Position numbers and translations under genes: made by a program
Assembly: GCA_004552385.1 (NCBI GenBank)
Contig: SFOL01000023.1
Location: 1-22,506, forward strand
Length of the DNA: 22,506 bases
Direction: 5' to 3'
Source: Bacteroidales bacterium
GTDB taxonomy: Bacteria; Bacteroidota; Bacteroidia; Bacteroidales; Marinilabiliaceae
Shown here: one piece after another, positions 1 through 6,030 of the stretch
Position numbering within the stretch: the first letter of the stretch is position 1
Layout: each line of letters opens with the position of its first letter
The notes under the pieces: generated by a model
What the model was told of the DNA's origin: nothing
Database searches by the model: none
The model's input: the letters and a program-made list of their open reading frames with translations, nothing else

Positions 1-53
1 CCCAGGACCCCAACATTAAAAGTGTTGTGCTCTACCAACTGAGCTAACGGATC
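1..53 (-). tRNA. tRNA-Lys (anticodon UUU), 3' part cut by window edge
   Basis: Read on the minus strand from 53, the sequence gives a 7-base acceptor arm (GATCCGT), TA at positions 8-9, and a D-arm beginning GCTCAGTTGGTAGAGC. A five-pair anticodon stem CAACA/TGTTG encloses the loop CTTTTAA. The anticodon TTT is complementary to positions 18-20, which assigns lysine. A variable region follows, then the start of the T arm; the T loop and the 3' acceptor strand lie outside the window. The arrangement matches bacterial tRNA-Lys closely. Confidence 0.95.
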
Positions 54-90
54 TACCACTCTTGGGATGCCTCTTCGGCTAATCCGAGTG

Positions 91-121
91 CAAAATTAGC
101 ACTTTGCTCTTACAATGCAAG
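91..121 (-). promoter_or_regulatory. Bacteroidota-type promoter of tRNA-Lys
   Basis: On the minus strand a perfect -7 box TAATTTTG (91-98) fits TAnnTTTG. It is preceded, after a 19-base spacer, by CTTG (118-121), which fits the TTG core of the -33 element. The tRNA 5' end lies 38 bases downstream of the -7 box, giving a short leader. The spacing agrees with known Bacteroides primary-sigma promoters; the transcription start itself is inferred. Confidence 0.7.
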
Positions 122-207
122 CGTACGGACCATTATTTTTGGAAATTTCATACTCCTCGTCGATGCGTTTTTTGCGTCGCATTCTCGCGCATAGTCCGAT
201 CCCGCGT

Positions 208-1113
208 CTACAGCTCGTATGGCGTCTGCTGGTATACGTAGTAGTTCAGCCAGTTGGAGAAAAGCAGGTGGCTGTGAGCGCGCCAGTTCTTCTTCGGCTC
301 CTTGAGCGGGTCGTCGTCCGGGAAGTAGTTGAATGGCATTTTTATAGGGAGGTTTTTGCCGAGGTCGCGGAAGTACTCCTCTTTAAGCGTGTTGCGGTCA
401 TATTCAGAGTGGCCCATTACGAACACTTGCCTGCCGTCGTCCGACATTATGATGTATGGCCCGGCGATGTCTGAATATGCAAGCATTTTCAGCTCTTTGC
501 ATCGCTCCACGTCTTCACGCCTCGTGCCTGTGTGGCGCGAGTGGGGGGCGCTGAACTCGTCGTCGAATCCGCGCATCAGGGGTGTCAGCGGGTCTATGAC
601 CCTGTGGCGGAACACGCCGAACATCTTCTCCGGGAGTGCGTATTTGTCTATTCCGTAGTGATGGTAAAGCCCGGCCTGGGCGCCCCAGCATATGTGCATC
701 GTGCTCGTCACGTTCTTGAGGCTCCAGTCCATTATCTCGCGCAGCTCATCCCAGTAGTCCACCTCGTTAAAAGGCATCTGCTCAACCGGGGCGCCGGTTA
801 TTATCAGGCCGTCATATTTCTTGTCCTTGACGTCGTCAAATGTCTTGTAGAACGAGCTCAGGTGCTCGGCCGATGTGTTTTTTGAGTTGTGGCTCTTTAC
901 CATCATCAGCTCGGGGCTCACCTGCAGTGGTGAGTTCGACAATGCGCGGAGCAGCTGAGTCTCTGTGACAACTTTGTTCGGCATCAGGTTGAGTATCAAG
1001 ATGCGCAGTGTGCGTATGTCCTGCGTCATGGCGCGCTGCTCGCCCATTATGAACACGCGCTCCGACTCAAGTATCTGCTTTGCCGGCAGGCTGTCTGGTA
1101 TTCTTATTGGCAT
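208..1113 (-). CDS. metA: Homoserine O-acyltransferase (MetA family, predicted acetyl-CoA type)
   Basis: Acylates L-homoserine in the first committed step of methionine synthesis, in the cytoplasm. Starting at the ATG at 1113 (MPIRIPD...) gives 301 residues and places the family's catalytic residues at their standard numbers: Cys142 in HICWGAQAG, and His235 and Glu237 in GHSEYD. That numbering is the main reason for choosing this start. A GTG at 1158 would add 15 residues and has a GGAGGA sequence in front of it, but a probable -7 box at 1172-1179 would leave it almost no leader. Residue 111 is Glu (GAPVE); in characterised MetA proteins Glu111 goes with acetyl-CoA and Gly111 with succinyl-CoA, so the product is predicted to be O-acetylhomoserine. 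The gene stands alone, divergent from the glycosyltransferase gene. Confidence 0.95.
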   Translation of the reverse strand: MPIRIPDSLPAKQILESERVFIMGEQRAMTQDIRTLRILILNLMPNKVVTETQLLRALSNSPLQVSPELMMVKSHNSKNTSAEHLSSFYKTFDDVKDKKYDGLIITGAPVEQMPFNEVDYWDELREIMDWSLKNVTSTMHICWGAQAGLYHHYGIDKYALPEKMFGVFRHRVIDPLTPLMRGFDDEFSAPHSRHTGTRREDVERCKELKMLAYSDIAGPYIIMSDDGRQVFVMGHSEYDRNTLKEEYFRDLGKNLPIKMPFNYFPDDDPLKEPKKNWRAHSHLLFSNWLNYYVYQQTPYEL

Positions 1114-1171
1114 TGTCTGAGTTTTTTGTTGACGGGGGTCGGTAGCTTTCTCGGCCACGACTCTTCCTCCG

Positions 1172-1179
1172 CAAATTTA
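1172..1179 (-). promoter_or_regulatory. Probable -7 box of metA
   Basis: TAAATTTG on the minus strand is a perfect TAnnTTTG match in the 109-base divergent intergenic region. It lies about 58 bases before the preferred metA start. No convincing -33 TTG is seen at the usual spacing, so only the -7 part is supported. Confidence 0.5.
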
Positions 1180-1222
1180 ATCTTTTTGTCGCTATTCTCG
1201 GGGCTTATGGCTATCTTGCGGC

Positions 1223-2203
1223 ATGAATTTCAGTCGGAGGTCAACAGTGCTCGTCAGTGTCCTCGACTGGGGCTTAGGCCACGCCAGTCGCACTGCCGTT
1301 ATCGTGCGGACTCTTCTGTCGCGCGGGTGCCGCGTCGTCCTGGCGGGCAGCGGAAGGTCTCTTGCTTTGCTTACCTCGGAGTTCCAGGGCTTGCAGGTGG
1401 TCAGCTTGCCTTCTTTCTCGCCTCGGCTCTCTGGCGGCCGTTGGTTGTGGGCCGAGGTCATGGCTCAAACTCCGGTTTTCCTGCTCAGCGTGCTCTTTGA
1501 GCGGTGGCGCACAGAGGCGTTGGTGCGCCGCCTTGCGCCGGACCTCGTCCTGTCCGATAACCGATATGGGGTGCGGTCTTCGCGATGCCGCAGCATCTTC
1601 GTCACTCATCAGCTGAGCCCTATGGTCTCCCCCTCCGCCCCGCGTTGGCTCAACGGTCTGTTGGCTAAATGTCTGGGCCTGCTCGTAGGTCGTTTTGACG
1701 CTTGCCTTGTGCCTGATTTCGCGCTTGGCGGGCTAAGTGGTTCGCTTTCTTACCCCTCCTGCATTCGCATTCCGCTCCATCGGATAGGGATTCTTTCGCG
1801 TCTCGCGTATGTCGTTCCGATGCCCGCAGGGCGTGTGGACTGGCTTGGCATTACTTCTGGCCCGCAGCCTCAGAGGCGTCGTTTCGCTGATAGTCTGATA
1901 AGACGTTTTGAGGCGTTGCCGGGGCGCCGTGTCGTCGTCTGTGCCGACTCCGCGGTGGACGGACACATCGCGCGGGGTGGGGTGGAGGTCGTGGGGCTGG
2001 CTTCGCCCGCCATGCTCAAAGGGCTTATTCTCGCCGCCGAGCATATTGTATGCCGTTCCGGCTATTCCACCCTTATGGACTTAGCCGCGCTTGGCAGGCT
2101 TGACGACTCAATCGAGCTTGTCCCGACCCCGGGGCAGGCTGAGCAGGTGTATCTGGCGCGGAGGGTTAAAGAGATTGTAGCGGGTGAGCACCTCTGCATA
2201 TAA
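1223..2203 (+). CDS. MurG-like (GT28-fold) glycosyltransferase of unknown acceptor
   Basis: A 326-residue protein with the two-domain look of GT-B glycosyltransferases. The N-terminal half begins with a beta strand and a Gly/His loop (LDWGLGHASRT, residues 14-24), the position where MurG-like enzymes bind acceptor or phosphate. PDLVLSDNRYG follows at 106-116. The C-terminal half has the nucleotide-sugar-site pattern CRSGYSTLMDLAALGR (277-292) and PTPGQAEQ (301-308), typical of the GT28 C-terminal domain. No signal peptide or clear membrane span is seen, so a cytoplasmic or peripheral membrane enzyme is likely. Donor and acceptor cannot be told from sequence; it is not MurG itself, because the usual N-terminal GGTGGH motif is absent. 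The stop codon directly abuts an upstream start option of the next gene. A weak -7-like word (TATCTTGC, 1211-1218) precedes the ATG. Confidence 0.75.
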   Translation: MNFSRRSTVLVSVLDWGLGHASRTAVIVRTLLSRGCRVVLAGSGRSLALLTSEFQGLQVVSLPSFSPRLSGGRWLWAEVMAQTPVFLLSVLFERWRTEALVRRLAPDLVLSDNRYGVRSSRCRSIFVTHQLSPMVSPSAPRWLNGLLAKCLGLLVGRFDACLVPDFALGGLSGSLSYPSCIRIPLHRIGILSRLAYVVPMPAGRVDWLGITSGPQPQRRRFADSLIRRFEALPGRRVVVCADSAVDGHIARGGVEVVGLASPAMLKGLILAAEHIVCRSGYSTLMDLAALGRLDDSIELVPTPGQAEQVYLARRVKEIVAGEHLCI

Positions 2204-2208
2204 ATGCT

Positions 2209-2216
2209 TATATTTG
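2209..2216 (+). promoter_or_regulatory. -7 box upstream of small membrane protein gene
   Basis: TATATTTG is an exact TAnnTTTG match just after the glycosyltransferase stop codon and 29 bases before the ATG at 2246. It suggests that the small membrane protein has its own transcript besides read-through. No well-placed -33 TTG was found. Confidence 0.45.
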
Positions 2217-2245
2217 CGTGCGTATACATATACGTGTTGTCCTAC

Positions 2246-2659
2246 ATGGCGGAGATTACACTTTCTTTCCTGTGCGTCGTCTTAGTACTCTGCATTCTTA
2301 TTCCTGTAGCGTTCCACTTATACAAGTTCTGGATGCAGGAGAGGAAACGGAAGACTATTGACAGGTTCTGCGCCTACCTGTTCCCCGGCGACACCGACGG
2401 GCTTATGAAAGACCGCGTCGTGAATCGCATGATGAGCCTTACTGGTAATCGTTTCACTGAGGATGAGGTGCTCGACTATTATCTCAAAATCAAAGGGTTG
2501 CAAATGATTGACTTGAACTCGTTTAACGACAATGATATGAGAAAGTTCCTGATGAGGCCTACGCAAGTCAGGCTCCAGTATCGCGAGCTCGTCATTTTTT
2601 ATGAGCAGTTCCTCAACCAGTCTGAGGCTCACGGCATAAATGTCGAGGGTGTCTATTGA
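2246..2659 (+). CDS. Small membrane-anchored protein of unknown function
   Basis: About 137 residues from the ATG at 2246 (MAEITLSFL...). The frame is open back to an ATG at 2204 that touches the preceding stop codon, but the TATATTTG box at 2209-2216 favours the later start. One hydrophobic N-terminal helix (about residues 4-27) is followed by a basic segment (QERKRKT) and a charged soluble domain of about 100 residues, so the protein probably sits as a cytoplasmic domain on the inner membrane. The soluble part contains GDTDGLMKDRVVNRMM and repeated acidic or aromatic patches, but no motif I recognise. It lies tail to tail with rnc across a 336-base gap. Coding is supported by a long open frame, a normal start and tight linkage to the glycosyltransferase gene. 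Confidence 0.65.
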   Translation: MAEITLSFLCVVLVLCILIPVAFHLYKFWMQERKRKTIDRFCAYLFPGDTDGLMKDRVVNRMMSLTGNRFTEDEVLDYYLKIKGLQMIDLNSFNDNDMRKFLMRPTQVRLQYRELVIFYEQFLNQSEAHGINVEGVY

Positions 2660-2995
2660 CCGGTCTCCTCCTCCCCTGCGAGCGAGCGCTCCTATCACCG
2701 GCTGCCCATTACTCCGCTAATTCCCAACTTGGCCCATTTCTCTTGGTCCGTTTTTCACGAGACGCCGCCCCCCCCCCCCCCCTTTTGACGTTACGTTCAT
2801 AATGGCTGTGTGCGTCACGGGGGTTTGCCGCGTTCAGTAGTGCTTGCTTTCCGCCCAAATCACTTTTCTTTTGCTTAGCTGGGTTGCGCTTGTCTCGTGC
2901 GCGCTCACCGATTGCCACGATGATTACTGAGGTCTAAAGCCGCTGCCCTATGTGTGTGCGTAGCCACCCGTGGCCATATATTAATGCCGAGGCCG
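2660..2995. other. 336-base convergent intergenic region, no gene seen
   Basis: Lies between the 3' ends of the small membrane protein gene (plus) and rnc (minus). It holds the 15-base C tract and a GCGAGCGAGCGCTC self-complementary patch near 2681-2694. No strong terminator hairpin, tRNA or small RNA is evident. The one open frame across it (minus, 2709-2918) has an unnatural composition and depends on the homopolymer, so it is not called. Confidence 0.5.
2768..2782. repeat. 15-base poly-C (poly-G on minus) homopolymer tract
   Basis: Fifteen consecutive C residues, flanked by GACGCCG on the left and TTTTGACG on the right. It is the longest G/C homopolymer in the window and lies outside any called gene. 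Tracts this long are prone to slipped-strand length change and to sequencing error. Confidence 0.9.
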
Positions 2996-3982
2996 TCATG
3001 CCTCCTGTTGCCAATGTGATGCCAACTCTGCCATCCTTGTAGCCAACTTCGGCTCATTGCCTCCTAATATGTCTTCAAGTCTTGTTAGCTCTTCGCGTCT
3101 TGCGTCTTCAGTTTCCTGTGGCTGGTTCCGGCTCCCGTTCTCTACGTCATCCGGCGCGGTGATGTCGGCGGGTGCGTCTTTCTCAACGGCTTTATGCCCT
3201 TCAGCCTTGAGCTTCAGCTCGTCAAGACTCATTGTCCCGTCTTCAAGGCTCTTGCAGACTATCTCGGCGGCGTGCTGTTCCGCCATTTTTTTTGAGCGAC
3301 CGAAGCCTTGCCCCGCAAGCGTGTTGGCAAGCAACACTTCCGACGTGAAGTTAATTTCTTCCCCGTCTTCCGACATTCTTCGCTCAGTCGCTTTGCGTGT
3401 GTCGAAAATCACCTCGACCCCGTGTTGCTCGCCAAGGTTCACGAGCATGCTCTTATAGTTTGCCTGGGTCGAGTCATGCAAAGCCTCGTCTATGCGCGAC
3501 GGGTTCGCTATCACCCTCTTAATGAAGCTCGACGCACGCTTCATGCCCCCGTCCAAGTATATCGCGGCAACGAAAGCCTCAAGCACGTCGCCTGATATGT
3601 GGCTTATCGCCAGGTCTTTTCGCGACGCCATCGTGATATATTTGTCGAGGCCCAACTCAAACGATATTTTGTTCAGACGCGCTCTGCAAACCATGTTCGA
3701 GCGTGTGTGTGAGAGGAATCCCTCGTCGCCCTCAGGGAACCTGTGGTACAGCACGTCTGACACCACGGCCTCAATTATAGCGTCGCCCAGATACTCCAGT
3801 CTCTCATTGTCTGCGTCCTGACCTTGGTGCGCATGCTTGTCGGCGGCCGACTTGTGAGTGAATGCGGTGCGGAACGGTGCGGTTGACTTAGGCCAGTAGC
3901 CCGTCGTCCTGGCCAAAAAAAAATAAAACTTTCTCCCCTCGCGGGAAAAAAGTTTTATTATGTCTGGTATCCCCACTATCAA
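2996..3982 (-). CDS. rnc: Ribonuclease III with long acidic C-terminal tail
   Basis: Cleaves double-stranded RNA, including rRNA precursors. The catalytic domain has the family signature NERLEYLGDAI (residues 59-69) and the second metal-binding segment GDVLEAF with Glu135. The double-stranded-RNA-binding domain spans about 175-245 (NYKSMLVNLGEQHG through GFGRSKKMAEQHAAEIV). About 80 further charged residues make the protein (328 residues) longer than the usual 225-260. No ATG is available before the catalytic domain. The frame opens with TTG at 3982, two bases after the fabF stop, with a GTG two codons later; either could initiate. Residues 8-30 (IKLFSREGRKF...GYWP) resemble the N-terminus I recall for other Bacteroidales RNase III proteins, so this part is probably translated even though it contains a terminator-like hairpin. 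Third gene of acpP-fabF-rnc. Confidence 0.93.
   Translation of the reverse strand: MIVGIPDIIKLFSREGRKFYFFLARTTGYWPKSTAPFRTAFTHKSAADKHAHQGQDADNERLEYLGDAIIEAVVSDVLYHRFPEGDEGFLSHTRSNMVCRARLNKISFELGLDKYITMASRKDLAISHISGDVLEAFVAAIYLDGGMKRASSFIKRVIANPSRIDEALHDSTQANYKSMLVNLGEQHGVEVIFDTRKATERRMSEDGEEINFTSEVLLANTLAGQGFGRSKKMAEQHAAEIVCKSLEDGTMSLDELKLKAEGHKAVEKDAPADITAPDDVENGSRNQPQETEDARREELTRLEDILGGNEPKLATRMAELASHWQQEA
3915..3959 (-). terminator. 17-bp hairpin plus U tract inside 5' end of rnc (fabF terminator or rnc attenuator)
   Basis: Read on the minus strand, 3959-3943 (AATAAAACTTTTTTCCC) pairs with 3938-3922 around the tetraloop GCGA, a GNRA loop. All 17 positions pair: 15 Watson-Crick and 2 G-U. 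Seven further T residues follow (3921-3915). This is the form of an intrinsic terminator, placed 25 bases past the fabF stop, yet it falls in codons 8-23 of rnc. The outer stem alone is an 11-bp perfect inverted repeat in DNA. Its role as terminator, attenuator or RNase III substrate is inference. Confidence 0.7.
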
Positions 3983-3984
3983 GA

Positions 3985-5229
3985 TCAGATGGCTTTGAAC
4001 ACGACAGTGCCGTTGTGTCCACCGAAACCGAACGTGTTAGACATTGCTGCCCTGACCTTGCGAGTCTGAGCCTCGTTGAACGTCAAGTTCAACTTGCTGT
4101 CGATTTCGGGGTCGTCAGTGAAGTGGTTGATAGTCGGCGGGACAATGCCCTGCTCAATGGTCTTGACGCAAGCGATTGCCTCAAGAGCGCCAGTGGCGCC
4201 GAGCAAGTGGCCTGTCATTGACTTGGTGGAGCTGATGTTGAGCCGGTAAGCGTCGTCGCCGAACACTTTGCCAATCGCGATTAGCTCGCCCTTGTCGCCG
4301 AGAGGAGTCGACGTGCCGTGGACGTTGATATAGTCAATGTCCGCAGGTGTCAGATTAGCATCTCGGAGCGCCTCCGCCATTACGCGCGCCGCGCCATCAC
4401 CCTCCGGGTGGGGTGCGGTGATGTGGTACGCGTCGCCGGAGTGACCGCCGCCTGCGAGCTCGCAGTATATGTGCGCGCCGCGCTTGACAGCGTGCTCATA
4501 CTCCTCAAGCACGAGGCTTGCGCCGCCCTCGCCAATCACGAAGCCGTCACGATCCTTGTCAAACGGCCTCGAAGCCGTCTGAGGATCATCATTCCGGCTC
4601 GACAGCGCCTTCATCGATGTGAAGCCGCCAACGCCCGACACGGTGATGGGAGCCTCTGAGCCGCCGCTCACCACTGCCGTCGCACGGCCAAGACGAATGA
4701 GGTCAAACGCCACAACGAGAGCCGACGTAGACGATGCGCATGCCGACACGGTGCCGAAGTTCGGGCCGCCGAGGCCATTGCGTATGGATATGTAGCCTGG
4801 CGCAATGTCCGCAATGATCTTCGGGATGAAGAACGGGCTGAACCTTGGCGTGCCGTCGCCCAAAACGAAGTCTTTCGCCTCGTCAAAGTACGTCTTGATG
4901 CCGCCAATGCCGGTACCCCACACCACGCCGATCCTGTTGCGATCCTCGTTCGGAAGGTCGAGCTTGGAATCCTTTATTGCCTCTTCTGACGCCACAATAG
5001 CGTATTGCGCAAAGAGGTCCATCTTGCGGGCCTCCTTGCCAATAAGCTGTGTTCCGTCGAAATTCTTGACTTCACAGGCGAACCTGGTCTTGAATTTGGT
5101 GGCGTCGAAGTGAGTTATGGGCGCAGCTCCACTCACGCCGGATACAAGGCCTTGCCAAGTCTCGGCGAGGTTGTTGCCTAAGGGCGTCACCGCTCCCAAG
5201 CCCGTAACTACTACTCTTTTCAGCTCCAT
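3985..5229 (-). CDS. fabF: 3-oxoacyl-[acyl-carrier-protein] synthase II
   Basis: Condensing enzyme of type II fatty-acid elongation, joining malonyl-ACP to acyl-ACP in the cytoplasm. The 414-residue length is normal for FabF. The catalytic triad is complete: nucleophile Cys164 in VSACASSTSA, His304 in INVHGTSTPLGD, and His341 in MTGHLLGATGALEA. The N-terminal RVVVTGLGAVTPLGN and C-terminal NTFGFGGHNGT blocks are also typical. Its start is 24 bases downstream of acpP, the gene for its carrier-protein partner, and its stop is two bases from the rnc frame. The three genes therefore probably share a transcript, with a strong hairpin just past the fabF stop likely to lower rnc expression. Confidence 0.98.
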   Translation of the reverse strand: MELKRVVVTGLGAVTPLGNNLAETWQGLVSGVSGAAPITHFDATKFKTRFACEVKNFDGTQLIGKEARKMDLFAQYAIVASEEAIKDSKLDLPNEDRNRIGVVWGTGIGGIKTYFDEAKDFVLGDGTPRFSPFFIPKIIADIAPGYISIRNGLGGPNFGTVSACASSTSALVVAFDLIRLGRATAVVSGGSEAPITVSGVGGFTSMKALSSRNDDPQTASRPFDKDRDGFVIGEGGASLVLEEYEHAVKRGAHIYCELAGGGHSGDAYHITAPHPEGDGAARVMAEALRDANLTPADIDYINVHGTSTPLGDKGELIAIGKVFGDDAYRLNISSTKSMTGHLLGATGALEAIACVKTIEQGIVPPTINHFTDDPEIDSKLNLTFNEAQTRKVRAAMSNTFGFGGHNGTVVFKAI

Positions 5230-5253
5230 AAATTCGTTTTAGAAGTCAATATG

Positions 5254-5493
5254 CTATTTTTGGTAGTTGCGCTCGATGTAGTCGATTGCTTGACCTACGG
5301 TCTGGATCTCACCTGAAGCGTCATCAGGGATGGTGATGTCGAATGCCTTCTCAAACTCCATGATGAGCTCGACAGTGTCGAGTGAGTCAGCGCCGAGGTC
5401 GTTGGTGAAGCTTGCGTCAGCCGTTACCGAGCTCTCGTCAACACCAAGCTTGTCTACGATAATTGCGATTACTTTTTCTGCAATCTCTGACAT
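5254..5493 (-). CDS. acpP: Acyl carrier protein
   Basis: Small acidic protein of 79 residues that carries the growing fatty acyl chain on a 4'-phosphopantetheine arm. The attachment Ser37 is in the invariant motif GADSLD (34-39), and the following helix LDTVELIMEFEKAF is the usual partner-recognition helix. The start codon ATG at 5493 follows an A-rich stretch, common before Bacteroidota starts in place of a strong Shine-Dalgarno sequence. First gene of acpP-fabF-rnc. No convincing TAnnTTTG box was found for it within the 200 bases upstream. Confidence 0.98.
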   Translation of the reverse strand: MSEIAEKVIAIIVDKLGVDESSVTADASFTNDLGADSLDTVELIMEFEKAFDITIPDDASGEIQTVGQAIDYIERNYQK

Positions 5494-6030
5494 AATTTTC
5501 TTTGTTTTGGTTAATTGTTTGTTGTTCCTTGATTTTTATCGTGTGCCGCTCACCCATGCTTTCGCAGGTCGGTCTGCGCACTTTTCAACCTGTGAGGCTC
5601 ACTTCGCCTACCGTTTTCGGCACCCGGTCGCCACGCAGTTATGCAATTTCTGCGCTAACAACACCGCAAAGAAAATAAAAGCCTTATGAATATTCAAACT
5701 TTAGCCCCAAAAAAATGCCTTTGTAAAGGTGGTTCCTGCCGTTTTTTTACTATTAAACGTCTGATTGATAGCTTTTTCGCTATAGAGTTTCATCATACTC
5801 TTCAAATCGTCTGTTTTTTTGTCTTCTCTCTCTTTTCCCGCCTTTTTAGGCCCTCTTTTTCAGTCTCCCCGTGTTACTGCCCTCCGGGTCTCTCGTGTTT
5901 CCTTCTTTGCCCATTTTGTTGTGCCGTATTCCCTTCTTTGTGTCTTTATTTTGTTACATTTGTATGTTTTCTTTGTGTCTAATTTATTGCTGATGCCGCA
6001 TTCCGCGGTGCGCTTTTTTATTTTATTCTC
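5494..6030. other. 537-base divergent intergenic region, strongly pyrimidine-rich on plus strand
   Basis: Separates acpP (minus) from the nucleoside permease gene (plus). The left part holds the A-rich acpP leader. From about 5805 the plus strand becomes dominated by T and C runs up to the permease start. Recognisable items are a TACATTTG -7 box (5955-5962) and a small weak inverted repeat ATAGC/GCTAT near 5768-5783. The open frames crossing it (for example plus 5686-5982) are cysteine- and phenylalanine-rich products of the pyrimidine bias and are not called. No RNA gene was recognised. Confidence 0.5.
5955..5962 (+). promoter_or_regulatory. -7 box of the nucleoside permease gene
   Basis: TACATTTG is an exact TAnnTTTG match 68 bases before the GTG start at 6031. 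A TTTG at 5937-5940 lies 14 bases upstream, shorter than the usual 19-21, so the -33 element is uncertain. Confidence 0.5.

Noticed and set aside
1114..1158. GTG start at 1158 for metA with a GGAGGA sequence before it
   Set aside because: The start at 1113 gives exact standard numbering of Glu111, Cys142, His235 and Glu237, and the -7 box is too close to 1158; the purine run is probably just leader.
2709..2918. Minus-strand frame of 69 codons across the intergenic poly-C tract
   Set aside because: Its frame depends on the homopolymer length, its composition is Arg/Lys/Gly low-complexity, and it has no recognisable domain or start context.
5686..5982. Plus-strand frame of 98 codons in the acpP-permease gap
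   Set aside because: It is Phe/Cys-rich as expected from translating T- and C-rich DNA, with no start signals or family resemblance.
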